Below, one piece after another: positions 25,031-32,795 of a DNA stretch of 64,000 nucleotides (positions are counted from its first letter, which is position 1; each line of letters starts with the position of its first letter). A program made the position numbers and the translations under genes. A model generated the notes under the pieces. It was given only the letters and a program-made list of their open reading frames with translations. It ran no database searches and was not told the origin of the DNA. The DNA comes from Rhodoferax potami (GTDB lineage: Bacteria; Pseudomonadota; Gammaproteobacteria; Burkholderiales; Burkholderiaceae_C), in the NCBI RefSeq assembly GCF_032193765.1, contig NZ_JAVBIJ010000001.1:1054001-1118000 (forward strand), in the 5' to 3' direction.

Positions 25031-25738
25031 ATGACGCACATCCAACAAGGTGCATTTCGCAGGGCCCCGCTGGTCGTGGGGCTGGCACTGGCGATGTCGT
25101 CCGGGCTTGGCTTGGCGCAGGCGCCAGATACCCGGGGGTACTTGCTGGACGGGGCTGGCAGCTTCGTGGGCAGTGCCACCCCCGGTCAGTGCTGGCGCAA
25201 CGGGGCGTGGACGCCCGCACTGGCAGTAGCGCCCTGCGACGCGGTCATCATGGCCGCTGCGCCGGTCGTGGTGCCGGCACCAGCGCCTGCCCCTGTAGAG
25301 CCGGCACGGGCTGCGCCGCCAGCGGCTCCGGCTTTGATTCCGATGCCGGCGCAACGCCTGAACTTTTCGGCAGACGCGCTGTTTGGTTTCGATCAATCGG
25401 TTCTCGGGCCGAATGGCACCGCCATGCTGGACGGCTTGGCCGTAGAGCTCAGTGGCAGCACGTTTGATGCTATCCACGTGCGGGGCTATACCGATCGCAT
25501 TGGCAGCACGGCGTATAACCAGAAGCTGTCATTGCGCCGCGCCACTGCAGTCAGCGACTACCTGGTGAGCAAGGGCGTGGCACCTGCCAGCATTCAGGCT
25601 TATGGTGAAGGCGAGTCCAACCCGCTGACCGCCTTGGCCGATTGCCCCGGTGGAAAGCGGGCGGCTTTAATTGCCTGCCTGCAGCGGGATCGCCGGGTCG
25701 AGGTTGACGTGCAAGGCACCAAGGCCGCAGTGCGTTAA
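25031..25738 (+). CDS. OmpA-family peptidoglycan-binding protein
   Basis: 235 residues with an N-terminal signal peptide cleaved near LGLAQA. A short domain with two cysteines (CWRNGAWTP, APCDAV) follows, then a Pro/Ala hinge (about 78-105). The C-terminal OmpA domain (about 115-230) has FGFDQSVLGPNG, HVRGYTDRIGSTAYN, LSLRRATAVSDYL and RDRRVEVDV. The Asp and Arg that bind meso-diaminopimelate are present. It probably tethers the outer membrane to peptidoglycan. AAGGAG precedes the start; 23 bp after the BON gene. Confidence 0.88.
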   Translation: MTHIQQGAFRRAPLVVGLALAMSSGLGLAQAPDTRGYLLDGAGSFVGSATPGQCWRNGAWTPALAVAPCDAVIMAAAPVVVPAPAPAPVEPARAAPPAAPALIPMPAQRLNFSADALFGFDQSVLGPNGTAMLDGLAVELSGSTFDAIHVRGYTDRIGSTAYNQKLSLRRATAVSDYLVSKGVAPASIQAYGEGESNPLTALADCPGGKRAALIACLQRDRRVEVDVQGTKAAVR

Positions 25739-25760
25739 GGCAGCCCGTGCACCGGAGGTT

Positions 25761-26267
25761 TTATGCCGCGCTGCGCTTTAAGTGGCCCAAGGGCAGCTCG
25801 GTGCTGCTCTTGATGCGCCCCAGCACAATATTGGACCGGATGCTGCCGACTCCCTGAATCCTGGTCAGGCGGCGCAACACCTGCTCGGAGAGCACGCCCA
25901 GATCGGCAGCCACGATCTGCAGGATGTAGTCCGACTCACCCGCGACCGAGTAACACTCCAACACTTCGGGGAAAGCGGCAATCTCCCGCTCAAAGGCCAG
26001 ACCCTCATCACCGCTGTGCCGGGTCAGTGTCACGTAGCTGATCGCCCGGACGCCCAGGCCAATGGCCTGCGGCTCCAGCAGCGCCACATAGCGCCGGATG
26101 ATGCCGGCCGCCTGCAGCCGCTGCACCCGCCGGCTGACTTGGGACGCCGACAAATGCACCTGTTCCCCGATTTGCTGGTGGGTGGCGTGCGAATCTCGCT
26201 GCAGTGCAGCAAGAAGGCTGATATCAAAGCTATCAAGCAACGAATCTTCGTCTTTAATCATCTTCAT
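25761..26267 (-). CDS. Lrp/AsnC-family regulator, divergent from hpd
   Basis: 168 residues from the ATG at 26267; ATGs at 26282 and 26261 are alternatives. An N-terminal winged helix has THQQIGEQVHLSASQVSRRV, and an alpha-beta RAM ligand domain follows (about 80-150). Lrp-type regulators next to hpd usually respond to aromatic amino acids or their keto acids. A 19-bp palindrome covers the start codons, so if the true start is 26261 the operator would sit just before the coding region. Likely controls the hpd operon and itself. Confidence 0.86.
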   Translation of the reverse strand: MKMIKDEDSLLDSFDISLLAALQRDSHATHQQIGEQVHLSASQVSRRVQRLQAAGIIRRYVALLEPQAIGLGVRAISYVTLTRHSGDEGLAFEREIAAFPEVLECYSVAGESDYILQIVAADLGVLSEQVLRRLTRIQGVGSIRSNIVLGRIKSSTELPLGHLKRSAA

Positions 26268-26283
26268 GCACAAATTATGCATG
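26265..26283. promoter_or_regulatory. Candidate Lrp/AsnC operator (near-perfect 19-bp palindrome)
   Basis: CATGCACAAATTATGCATG is symmetric about its centre except for one base pair besides the centre. A related half-site, AATTTGCAT, follows at about 26303. It lies between the divergent regulator and hpd. In addition AACGCT (26342-26347) and AGCGTT (26356-26361) form a perfect inverted repeat just before the hpd ribosome-binding site. Confidence 0.5.
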
Positions 26284-26375
26284 TGGCTGGGTGTAGTCCC
26301 GCTAATTTGCATACCCTTTGCAGGCAGGTTTGACCACAATTAACGCTTTCAAAACAGCGTTCGAGGAGCAACACC

Positions 26376-27479
26376 ATGACCACTACCAACACCAACGGAG
26401 CGAGCGGAGATTTGTTCGAGAACCCGATGGGCCTGATGGGTTTCGAATTTGTGGAATTCGCCTCTCCGGTAGCGGGCGTGATCGAGCCGGTGTTTGAGCG
26501 CATGGGCTTTACGCTGGTCGCCAAGCACCGCTCCAAAGACGTGGTGCTGTACCGCCAGGGCGATATCAATTTCATCGTGAACCGCGAGCCCAAGAGCGTG
26601 GCCGGTTACTTTGCCGCTGAGCATGGCCCGAGCGCCTGCGGCATGGCATTCCGCGTGAAAGACTCGCACCACGCTTACAACCGCGCGCTCGAACTGGGTG
26701 CCCAGCCGGTGGAGCTGCGCCCTGGCCCTATGGAACTGAATCTGCCCGCCATCAAAGGCATTGGCGGCGCGCCCCTGTATCTGATTGACCGGTTTGAAGA
26801 CGGCAAGTCGATTTATGACATCGACTTTGAATTCATCGCGGGCGTGGACCGCCACCCGGTGGGCCATGGCTTGAAGCTGATCGACCACCTGACCCACAAC
26901 GTGTACCGCGGCCGCATGGCTTTCTGGGCTGATTTTTATGAGCGCTTATTCAACTTCCGCGAGATCCGTTACTTCGACATCAAGGGCGAATACACCGGTC
27001 TGACCTCCAAGGCCATGACCGCGCCGGACGGCAAGATCCGCATTCCGCTGAACGAAGAGTCACGCCAGGGCGGCGGCCAGATCGAGGAATACCTGATGCA
27101 GTTCAACGGCGAGGGCATTCAGCACATTGCGCTGATCTGTGACGACCTGGTGGGCACCGTGGACAAGCTGGCCATGGCTGGCGTGCCCTTGATGACCGCG
27201 CCCAACAACGTGTACTACGAAATGCTGGAAGGCCGCCTGCCCGGGCACGGCCAGCCGGTGGCAGAGTTGCAGAGCCGCGGTATTTTGCTGGATGGCAGCA
27301 CTGAGGGCGGACAACCGCGCCTGCTGCTGCAAATCTTTTCGCAGACTCAGCTCGGCCCGGTGTTTTTTGAGTTCATCCAGCGCCGTGGCGATGAGGGCTT
27401 TGGCGAAGGCAACTTCAAGGCCTTGTTTGAGTCACTGGAGCGCGACCAGATGCGCCGTGGCGCAATCGAAGTGGCATAA
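26376..27479 (+). CDS. hpd: 4-hydroxyphenylpyruvate dioxygenase
   Basis: 367 residues. Converts 4-hydroxyphenylpyruvate to homogentisate in tyrosine catabolism. Two VOC-type halves are visible; the C-terminal half supplies the iron ligands, seen in [12 protein letters not shown] (about 168), [11 protein letters not shown] (about 247) and [20 protein letters not shown] (about 327). The EFIQRxGDxGFGxGNFxALF ending is diagnostic of the family. GAGGAGCA precedes the ATG at 26376. First gene of a four-gene operon (VOC, fahA, phhA follow). Confidence 0.95.
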   Translation: MTTTNTNGASGDLFENPMGLMGFEFVEFASPVAGVIEPVFERMGFTLVAKHRSKDVVLYRQGDINFIVNREPKSVAGYFAAEHGPSACGMAFRVKDSHHAYNRALELGAQPVELRPGPMELNLPAIKGIGGAPLYLIDRFEDGKSIYDIDFEFIAGVDRHPVGHGLKLIDHLTHNVYRGRMAFWADFYERLFNFREIRYFDIKGEYTGLTSKAMTAPDGKIRIPLNEESRQGGGQIEEYLMQFNGEGIQHIALICDDLVGTVDKLAMAGVPLMTAPNNVYYEMLEGRLPGHGQPVAELQSRGILLDGSTEGGQPRLLLQIFSQTQLGPVFFEFIQRRGDEGFGEGNFKALFESLERDQMRRGAIEVA

Positions 27480-27509
27480 GTTCGACAGCACGCGACCCGA
27501 GGAGACCCC

Positions 27510-28055
27510 ATGAAAATAGAACGCATCCACCACGTGGCCTACCGCTGCAAAGACGCCAAAGAAACCGTGCTCTGGTACCAGAAGATGCTGCACATGGACT
27601 TTGTGCTGGCGATTGCCGAAGACCTGGTGCCCAGCACCAAAGCGCCCGATCCCTACATGCACGTCTTTTTGGATGCAGGGCAGGGCAATGTGCTGGCTTT
27701 CTTTGAGCTGCCTACCCAACCCCCCATGGGCCGCGACCCGAATACGCCCGTCTGGGTGCAGCACATCGCCTTCAAGGTGAAAGACCGGGCTGAGCTGCTG
27801 GAGTTCAAAGCGCACCTCGAAGCCCAAGGCGTGGAAGTGTTGGGCGTGACCGACCACGGCATGTTCCACAGCATTTACTTCTTTGACCCCAACGGCCACC
27901 GACTGGAGCTGTCTTGCCCGGACCCCGACGAACAGGCCAAGCTTGCGCAAATGGACCAGGTGAAATGGGCCATGTTGGAAGAGTGGAGCGTGACCAAGCG
28001 CGCGCCCAAACACGCCGCTTTTTTGCACGCCAACGAATTTGGAGCGAAAGCATGA
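27510..28055 (+). CDS. VOC-family metalloprotein in the tyrosine catabolic operon
   Basis: 181 residues in the glyoxalase/bleomycin-resistance/extradiol dioxygenase superfamily. Two beta-alpha-beta-beta-beta repeats; putative metal ligands in IHHVAYRCKD (His near residue 7), VQHIAFKV (His near 87) and GHRLELSCPD (Glu near 132). A GAGGAGACC site precedes the start. Its stop overlaps the fahA start (ATGA), so tight co-translation with the fumarylacetoacetase is expected. Exact reaction unknown; a step acting on a homogentisate-pathway intermediate or a detoxifying role is possible. Confidence 0.82.
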   Translation: MKIERIHHVAYRCKDAKETVLWYQKMLHMDFVLAIAEDLVPSTKAPDPYMHVFLDAGQGNVLAFFELPTQPPMGRDPNTPVWVQHIAFKVKDRAELLEFKAHLEAQGVEVLGVTDHGMFHSIYFFDPNGHRLELSCPDPDEQAKLAQMDQVKWAMLEEWSVTKRAPKHAAFLHANEFGAKA

Positions 28056-29332
28056 GCGCAGCGCCCCACGGCTTGGATGCCACCCACGCACCCGACACGC
28101 AAAGCTGGGTCGAGTCCGCCAATGCGCCGGACAACGACTTTCCGATCCAGAACCTGCCCTTCGGCCGCTTCCGCCACAATGAGTTGGAGCCTTGGCAAAT
28201 CGGCGTGGCCATTGGCGACCGCGTGCTAGACCTGCACGCCACCGGCCTGATCGACCACAACGACATGTACCGCCTGATGGCCGCACCGGTGGCCCAGCGC
28301 CGCGCTTTGCGGCTGGCGATCTGGGAAGGCCTGCGCGAGGGCTCTGCCCTGCAAAAAGTCTGGGCCGATGCACTCTTACGCCAGACCGAAGTCGAGCTGG
28401 GCTTGCCCTGCGAAGTGGGGGACTACACCGACTTCTACACCGGCATCCACCATGCCACCACGGTAGGCAAGCTGTTCCGCCCCGACAACCCGCTGCTACC
28501 CAACTACAAATGGGTACCCATCGGTTACCACGGCCGGGCCAGCAGCATCGGTGCCAGCGGCCAGCAGTTCCACCGCCCCCAGGGCCAAACGCTCAAGCCG
28601 GGTGCCACGGTGCCGGATTTCGGGCCCAGCGCACGGCTGGACTATGAGTTAGAAGTTGCGGCTTGGGTCGGCATGGGTAATGCGCTGGGTGCTCCTGTTT
28701 CTATAGCGGATGCAGAAGAGTATGTCTTCGGCCTCACGCTGCTTAACGACTGGAGCGCGCGCGATGTGCAGGCCTGGGAATACCAACCCCTGGGCCCGTT
28801 TCTGGCCAAAAACTTTGCCACCACCGTGTCGCCCTGGTTGGTGACCATGGAGGCGCTGGCGCCGTTTCGCACCCCCTTCGTGCGCGACGCGGCGGACCCG
28901 CAGCCCTTGCCCTATCTGGATGGTGAGGCCAACCGCACGCGGGGTGCGCTGGATGTGCAGCTTGAAGTCTGGCTGCAAACGCCCGCCATGCGCGCTGCAG
29001 GCGAAGGCGGCGTGCGCCTGTCGCAATCGAACATGCGGGACGCGTACTGGACGCTGGCGCAACTGGTGGCCCACCACACCGTCAATGGCTGCAACCTGCG
29101 TGCGGGCGATCTGCTGGGCACCGGCACCTTGTCCGGTCCGGCGCCAGAGCAAGGCGGCTCGCTGTTGGAGTTGACCCAGGGTGGCAAGCAACCCATCACC
29201 TTGCCCAACGGCGAAGTGCGCACCTTCCTGCAAGATGGCGACAGCATCATCCTGCGTGGCGCTTGCACAGCAGCGGGTGCGCGGCGTATCGGCTTTGGCG
29301 ACTGCCGAGGCACATTGCTGGCGGTGCGTTAA
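28052..29332 (+). CDS. fahA: Fumarylacetoacetase
   Basis: 426 residues. Splits 4-fumarylacetoacetate into fumarate and acetoacetate, the last step of tyrosine breakdown. The N-terminal SH3-like part has FGRFRHNELEPWQIGVAIGD. The catalytic domain has DFYTGIHHATTVGKLFRP with the His of the catalytic dyad and a calcium-site Asp, then YKWVPIGYHGRASSI, ARLDYELEVAAWVG, NDWSARDVQAWEYQPLGPF and SNMRDAYWTLAQ. All family landmarks are intact. The start overlaps the VOC stop. Confidence 0.95.
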   Translation: MSAAPHGLDATHAPDTQSWVESANAPDNDFPIQNLPFGRFRHNELEPWQIGVAIGDRVLDLHATGLIDHNDMYRLMAAPVAQRRALRLAIWEGLREGSALQKVWADALLRQTEVELGLPCEVGDYTDFYTGIHHATTVGKLFRPDNPLLPNYKWVPIGYHGRASSIGASGQQFHRPQGQTLKPGATVPDFGPSARLDYELEVAAWVGMGNALGAPVSIADAEEYVFGLTLLNDWSARDVQAWEYQPLGPFLAKNFATTVSPWLVTMEALAPFRTPFVRDAADPQPLPYLDGEANRTRGALDVQLEVWLQTPAMRAAGEGGVRLSQSNMRDAYWTLAQLVAHHTVNGCNLRAGDLLGTGTLSGPAPEQGGSLLELTQGGKQPITLPNGEVRTFLQDGDSIILRGACTAAGARRIGFGDCRGTLLAVR

Positions 29333-29344
29333 GAGGGGTGGCCG

Positions 29345-30199
29345 GTGGACGACTACACCATCCCCCAACACTGGGCGCACTACAGCGCCGCAGACCACGC
29401 GGTCTGGAAGACGCTTTTTGAGCGCCAGACAGCACTGTTGCCGCAACTGGCTTGCCGCGAGTTTGTCGAAGGCATGCACGCCTTGCCCTTGAGTGCAGAC
29501 GCCATTCCCGACTTTGATGCACTGAACGAAGTATTGATGCCCCGCACCGGCTGGCAGGTGGTGGCCGTGCCGGGTCTGGTGCCGGACGAGGTGTTTTTTA
29601 ATCACCTGGCGAACCGGCGCTTTCCGAGCGGCAACTTCATTCGCGGTGCTGACCAGCTGGACTACCTGCAAGAGCCCGACGTGTTTCACGACGTGTTCGG
29701 CCATGTGCCCATGCTCATGCACCCGGTCATGGCGGACTTCATCCAGCTCTACGGGCAGGCCGGCTTGCGTGCACAGCGCATCGGCAAACTGACCGAGTTG
29801 GCGCGGGTGTACTGGTACACGGTGGAGTTCGGTCTGGTCAAAGAACAGGTGCAGGGCGCAAGCGGCGCTGAGGATGCTTTACGCATCTACGGTGCAGGCA
29901 TTGCCTCGTCATTCACCGAGAGCGGCTTCGCGGTGCACAGCGCATCGCCCCACCGCATCGGCTTTGACCTGGAGCGCGTCATGCGCACCCGCTATCGGAT
30001 TGACGATTTCCAAGAGTGCTACTTCGTACTAGACAGCCTGAGCAACCTGCTGGACCTTGCCCGCATTGACTTTGACCCGATCTACGAACGCCTCAACAGC
30101 GGCCCCACCTATGCGCCGGGGGATGTGCTGCTTGGCGACAAGGTGTTTCAGCGGGGGGATGGGGCTTATGTGCGGACACAGGTAGCTGCGTCGGTCTGA
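29345..30199 (+). CDS. phhA: Phenylalanine 4-monooxygenase
   Basis: 284 residues, monomeric bacterial type. Hydroxylates phenylalanine to tyrosine with tetrahydropterin and non-haem iron, feeding the genes upstream. Iron ligands are the two His in PDVFHDVFGHVPML (about 115-128) and the Glu in YWYTVEFGLV (about 160). It starts with GTG at 29345, preceded by AGAGGGG; no ATG fits the N-terminal homology. It lies 12 bp after fahA. The pterin recycling gene (phhB) is not next to it. Confidence 0.93.
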   Translation: MDDYTIPQHWAHYSAADHAVWKTLFERQTALLPQLACREFVEGMHALPLSADAIPDFDALNEVLMPRTGWQVVAVPGLVPDEVFFNHLANRRFPSGNFIRGADQLDYLQEPDVFHDVFGHVPMLMHPVMADFIQLYGQAGLRAQRIGKLTELARVYWYTVEFGLVKEQVQGASGAEDALRIYGAGIASSFTESGFAVHSASPHRIGFDLERVMRTRYRIDDFQECYFVLDSLSNLLDLARIDFDPIYERLNSGPTYAPGDVLLGDKVFQRGDGAYVRTQVAASV

Positions 30200-30208
30200 T
30201 TGATAGAG

Positions 30209-30261
30209 AAATCTGCCTCTAGCGCTTGTAGATAGTGCGCGTGCAGCTACAAAAATAGGAG
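30209..30261 (+). repeat. Dispersed 3'-end hairpin repeat, copy C (degenerate)
   Basis: AAATCTGCCTCTAGCGCTTG, middle, TGCGCGTGCAGCTAC, with a weakened terminal hairpin. It starts 10 bp after the phhA stop. Confidence 0.65.
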
Positions 30262-30332
30262 TGGTTCAGTGAAGTCGGAGAGCGTTGCTAGGCGTGCGAT
30301 GGATGCAGTAGCAGGCTGTGGGTGACGTTGGC

Positions 30333-30406
30333 GCTGAACGGCGATTACCACACGCGGCGAAGCGGCCACCTACTGGTGATTGACCGTGACGAGCAACCTG
30401 TTAGCC
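30333..30406 (-). other. attC-like imperfect palindrome at the end of the small membrane ORF (candidate)
   Basis: Read on the minus strand, GGCTAAC (30406-30400) contains the TAA stop of the ORF, and GTTCAGC (30339-30333) closes the element. Between them CGGTCAATCACCA and TGGTAATCGCCG pair imperfectly with unpaired bases, around a GGCCGCTTCGCCGCG apical part. The layout recalls integron attC sites, but the outer cores are not canonical and spacing is asymmetric. Confidence 0.3.
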
Positions 30407-30778
30407 CGCATGGTCACCTCTCGTCTGCTCAAGGCGCCGCTTTCGCACAGCGAGTCCAAAGACAAAGACCCCCGCCGCCGTGCCCAGAAATAGAAGTGGC
30501 GGCGCGAATGTTCCGACCCTAGAAATGAGAATGTTGAACAGGTACGCATGACGTCCGGAGGTTGCCAGTTCAGGAGAGACTAGGACAAGTACGCTACAGG
30601 CCACAAATGCGGCAGCCAGAACGAATAGCCCCCCCTCGTGCGGAGCACCGCTTGGCACAAGCCCATCAGGGGCCTTGGCACGCCGCTTCAAAGCACTGCG
30701 CCGATTACCCCAAATCTCCCAAAGAATAAAAAGGAGCAGAGAACCCAATGCGACGAGGACGAACAGATCACCGGTCAT
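30401..30778 (-). CDS. Hypothetical inner-membrane protein (possible lone cassette ORF)
   Basis: 125 residues with three hydrophobic helices (about 4-22, 52-70, 86-112) separated by basic segments (NRRSALKRRAKAPDG and VRKRRLEQTRGD), so a small polytopic protein with several positive cytoplasmic loops. No recognised family. There is no clear ribosome-binding site, and the ATG lies 7 bp after a GTTAGCC sequence. The stop TAA lies within GGCTAAC. It is convergent with phhA and isolated from the neighbouring operons. Coding status is moderately supported by its coherent hydrophobic pattern. Confidence 0.5.
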   Translation of the reverse strand: MTGDLFVLVALGSLLLFILWEIWGNRRSALKRRAKAPDGLVPSGAPHEGGLFVLAAAFVACSVLVLVSPELATSGRHAYLFNILISRVGTFAPPLLFLGTAAGVFVFGLAVRKRRLEQTRGDHAG

Positions 30779-31068
30779 TTGTGCAGGCTAACGTAATGTC
30801 CAGAGCAAATCTTGCTCTATAAGTAGGCCCGTGCTCCATAAACTGGACATCTGATCTCCCTTGAAAGCCCCATGGGCACTGGATTTTCGGCATATTTCAA
30901 TGCCCTCAATCGCGATTAAAAAACCGCAAAACCCCGCAGCGGTTGATGTTCAGTGTAATTCTGTTGGCAGCCAGCAAACATCCCCCAAGCGGGTGATTCG
31001 CTCGGCCTGTTTCGGCAACAGGGAATATGACGCCTCCCAATGCAATCAAGTCTCAAAAATTTAAGCCG
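30779..31068. other. Intergenic stretch with nested hairpins, no gene
   Basis: ATGTCCAG (30796-30803) and CTGGACAT (30843-30850) are perfect arms, and inside the left side AGAGCAA-ATC-TTGCTCT (30802-30818) is a perfect 7-bp stem with a three-base loop. GGCTAAC lies at 30786-30792. The remainder to 31068 is less GC-rich than its surroundings and holds only short unsupported frames. Confidence 0.5.
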
Positions 31069-31121
31069 AATCAGCCTCTAGCCCTGATTTGACAGGCGCA
31101 GGTAGCTATTGAATTTATAGC
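31069..31121 (+). repeat. Dispersed 3'-end hairpin repeat, copy D
   Basis: AATCAGCCTCTAGCCCTG, middle, GGCGCAGGTAGC, then hairpin GCTAT-TGAATTT-ATAGC. The TAA at 31115-31117 inside the hairpin is the stop codon of the minus-strand hydrolase gene. Confidence 0.8.
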
Positions 31122-32029
31122 GAGATGGCGCCTCGCATGAAGCGAATCAGCGTCTCCGAGAGGGAGGTGTCTGCGGTGCCGATGGCGTATAGCTCCGACA
31201 TGTGGCTATGCCCATTCAACTGGTGCACCGGAGTGGGTTTGCCGGCGCGTTGCAGGGCGGCCCCTAACTGGTGGGCCTGTTGTACAAAATCCGGCGGGTC
31301 GAGTTCTGCATAACCAATCCACAGCGGTACGGCCGATTTCAGCAGGCCGGGCACGGCTGAGCGCTCGCTGTAGCGGGCCGCATCGGCCCCGAAATAGGCC
31401 TTGAGTGGCGGGTTGTGCTCTGCCGTCACCGGGTCGAACAGGCCGGACAACAAAACAGCAGCCCGCACCCCGACTCCAACTTGTTGATGGAACTCTGGCA
31501 TGGCTACGTACTGGGCCACATGTGCTGCTCCGGCGGAGTGCCCTATGAGTACAAGGGGGCCGCCAAGCCGGTTGCTGGCTGCGGAGGCCGAGCGCAAGTG
31601 CTGGATGGCGGATTGAATATCGCGCTGCGCGCAGGGCCAGCCGTGCTCTGGCGCAAGCCGGTACGACATGTTGACCCCCACCATGCCGTGGCGCGCTGCC
31701 CACAGACCCATGTTGTCGTGAAACGTGCCGTCGCCGATACGGCGGTCACCCCGCATAAAGGCGCCGCCATGCACAAACAGCAAGACAGGTAGCGGCCCGG
31801 TGCCAGTAAGTGGCGTAAAAATGTCCAGCCGGTTCCGGGCATCGGGTCCGTAGGGCACGTCACGCTCGATCCGGATGTCTTGCGGCACTGCTTTGGAGTG
31901 CAGGGGCGCAAACAGTGCCTCCGTGGGCTGCGGTGCGACGACAGGCCCCATGGCTTGGAGCTCGGCCTGCACTGCCGCAGGCAACTGTGCGGGAATGTGC
32001 GTTGGGGCGAAGGTGAGGTCAGTGGTCAT
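31115..32029 (-). CDS. Alpha/beta hydrolase (hormone-sensitive-lipase/esterase type)
   Basis: 304 residues from the ATG at 32029. The oxyanion-hole motif is FVHGGAFMRGD, the nucleophile motif is GHSAG (LIGHSAGAAH), the acid is in YAELDPPDF and the histidine in NGHSHMSEL. A complete catalytic triad is therefore visible. No signal peptide, so cytoplasmic. It overlaps the preceding crotonase gene by 11 bp and is the last gene of the catabolic operon. Its final residues and stop are encoded by repeat copy D. Likely hydrolyses an ester or lactone of the pathway. Confidence 0.88.
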   Translation of the reverse strand: MTTDLTFAPTHIPAQLPAAVQAELQAMGPVVAPQPTEALFAPLHSKAVPQDIRIERDVPYGPDARNRLDIFTPLTGTGPLPVLLFVHGGAFMRGDRRIGDGTFHDNMGLWAARHGMVGVNMSYRLAPEHGWPCAQRDIQSAIQHLRSASAASNRLGGPLVLIGHSAGAAHVAQYVAMPEFHQQVGVGVRAAVLLSGLFDPVTAEHNPPLKAYFGADAARYSERSAVPGLLKSAVPLWIGYAELDPPDFVQQAHQLGAALQRAGKPTPVHQLNGHSHMSELYAIGTADTSLSETLIRFMRGAISL

Positions 32030-32795
32030 GGTGTGCAAATACCGCAGGGCGCTTTTCCAAACGCGCGCGAATGCCCTCTGTCTTGTCAGGGGTGGCAAAC
32101 AATAACTGAAACGATTTGCGCTCCCACGCCAAAGCTTGGGCCAGGGGAAGATTCATGCCCTCCAGCACGGCCTCTTTGATGAATTTCAAGGCTTGCACCG
32201 GCAGGCTGGCCAAGTGACTGGCGAGCTCTATTGCACGCTGCTCCACCTCGGCGTCAGGCACGACTTCACTGGCTTGGCCCATCCCCAAGGCCTCGGTGGC
32301 CGTGAAGGGCTCTCCGCTAAGCAAAATTTTCATGGCGGCAAATTTGCCCACCGCCCGGGTGAGCCGCTGGGTGGCACCTCCGCCGGGCATGATGCCGATT
32401 TTGACTTCCGGTTGGCCAAAGCGGGCACCCTGACCGGCGACGATGATGTCGGCGTGCATGGCCAGCTCGCAGCCGCCGCCAAGGGCATGGCCGCGTACCG
32501 CTGCAATCACCGGCTTGCTGCACCCGCTGATGGCACCCCAGAGCTGGTCCATCTGCCTGGCCAGGATGTCGGTGGGGGTGGCATCTACATACTCCTGCAA
32601 GTCGGCACCCGCGCAAAAGGCCCGTTCACTCCCGGCAATCACGATCGCATAGACCCCTGGGTCTTGGTCGAGTGCGTGAAAGGCATCTGCCAGTGCCTGC
32701 CGCAGGGTCAGGTTCAGAGCGTTGAGCACCTCCGGTCGGTGCAGTCGCAACAGCACCACACCGGGTGCTACGTTTTCACGGAGCAAGGGGCTCAT
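32019..32795 (-). CDS. Enoyl-CoA hydratase (canonical crotonase)
   Basis: 258 residues. Oxyanion-hole residues lie in ERAFCAGADLQEY and RGHALGGGCELAMHADI. Both catalytic glutamates are present, in GGGCELA (about 113) and GQPEVKIG (about 133), so water addition to an enoyl-CoA is expected. The C-terminal helix KTEGIRARLEKRPAVF is typical. The start overlaps the stop of the second crotonase gene (ATGA). Confidence 0.9.
   Translation of the reverse strand: MSPLLRENVAPGVVLLRLHRPEVLNALNLTLRQALADAFHALDQDPGVYAIVIAGSERAFCAGADLQEYVDATPTDILARQMDQLWGAISGCSKPVIAAVRGHALGGGCELAMHADIIVAGQGARFGQPEVKIGIMPGGGATQRLTRAVGKFAAMKILLSGEPFTATEALGMGQASEVVPDAEVEQRAIELASHLASLPVQALKFIKEAVLEGMNLPLAQALAWERKSFQLLFATPDKTEGIRARLEKRPAVFAHHDH

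Noticed and set aside
30322..30522. GTG-started 66-residue frame on the plus strand
   Set aside because: No ribosome-binding site, biased proline/arginine content, and it overlaps the more convincing membrane ORF and the attC-like element.
30861..31064. 67-residue frame on the plus strand
   Set aside because: Sits in a structured, gene-poor stretch, lacks a ribosome-binding site and shows no domain-like pattern.
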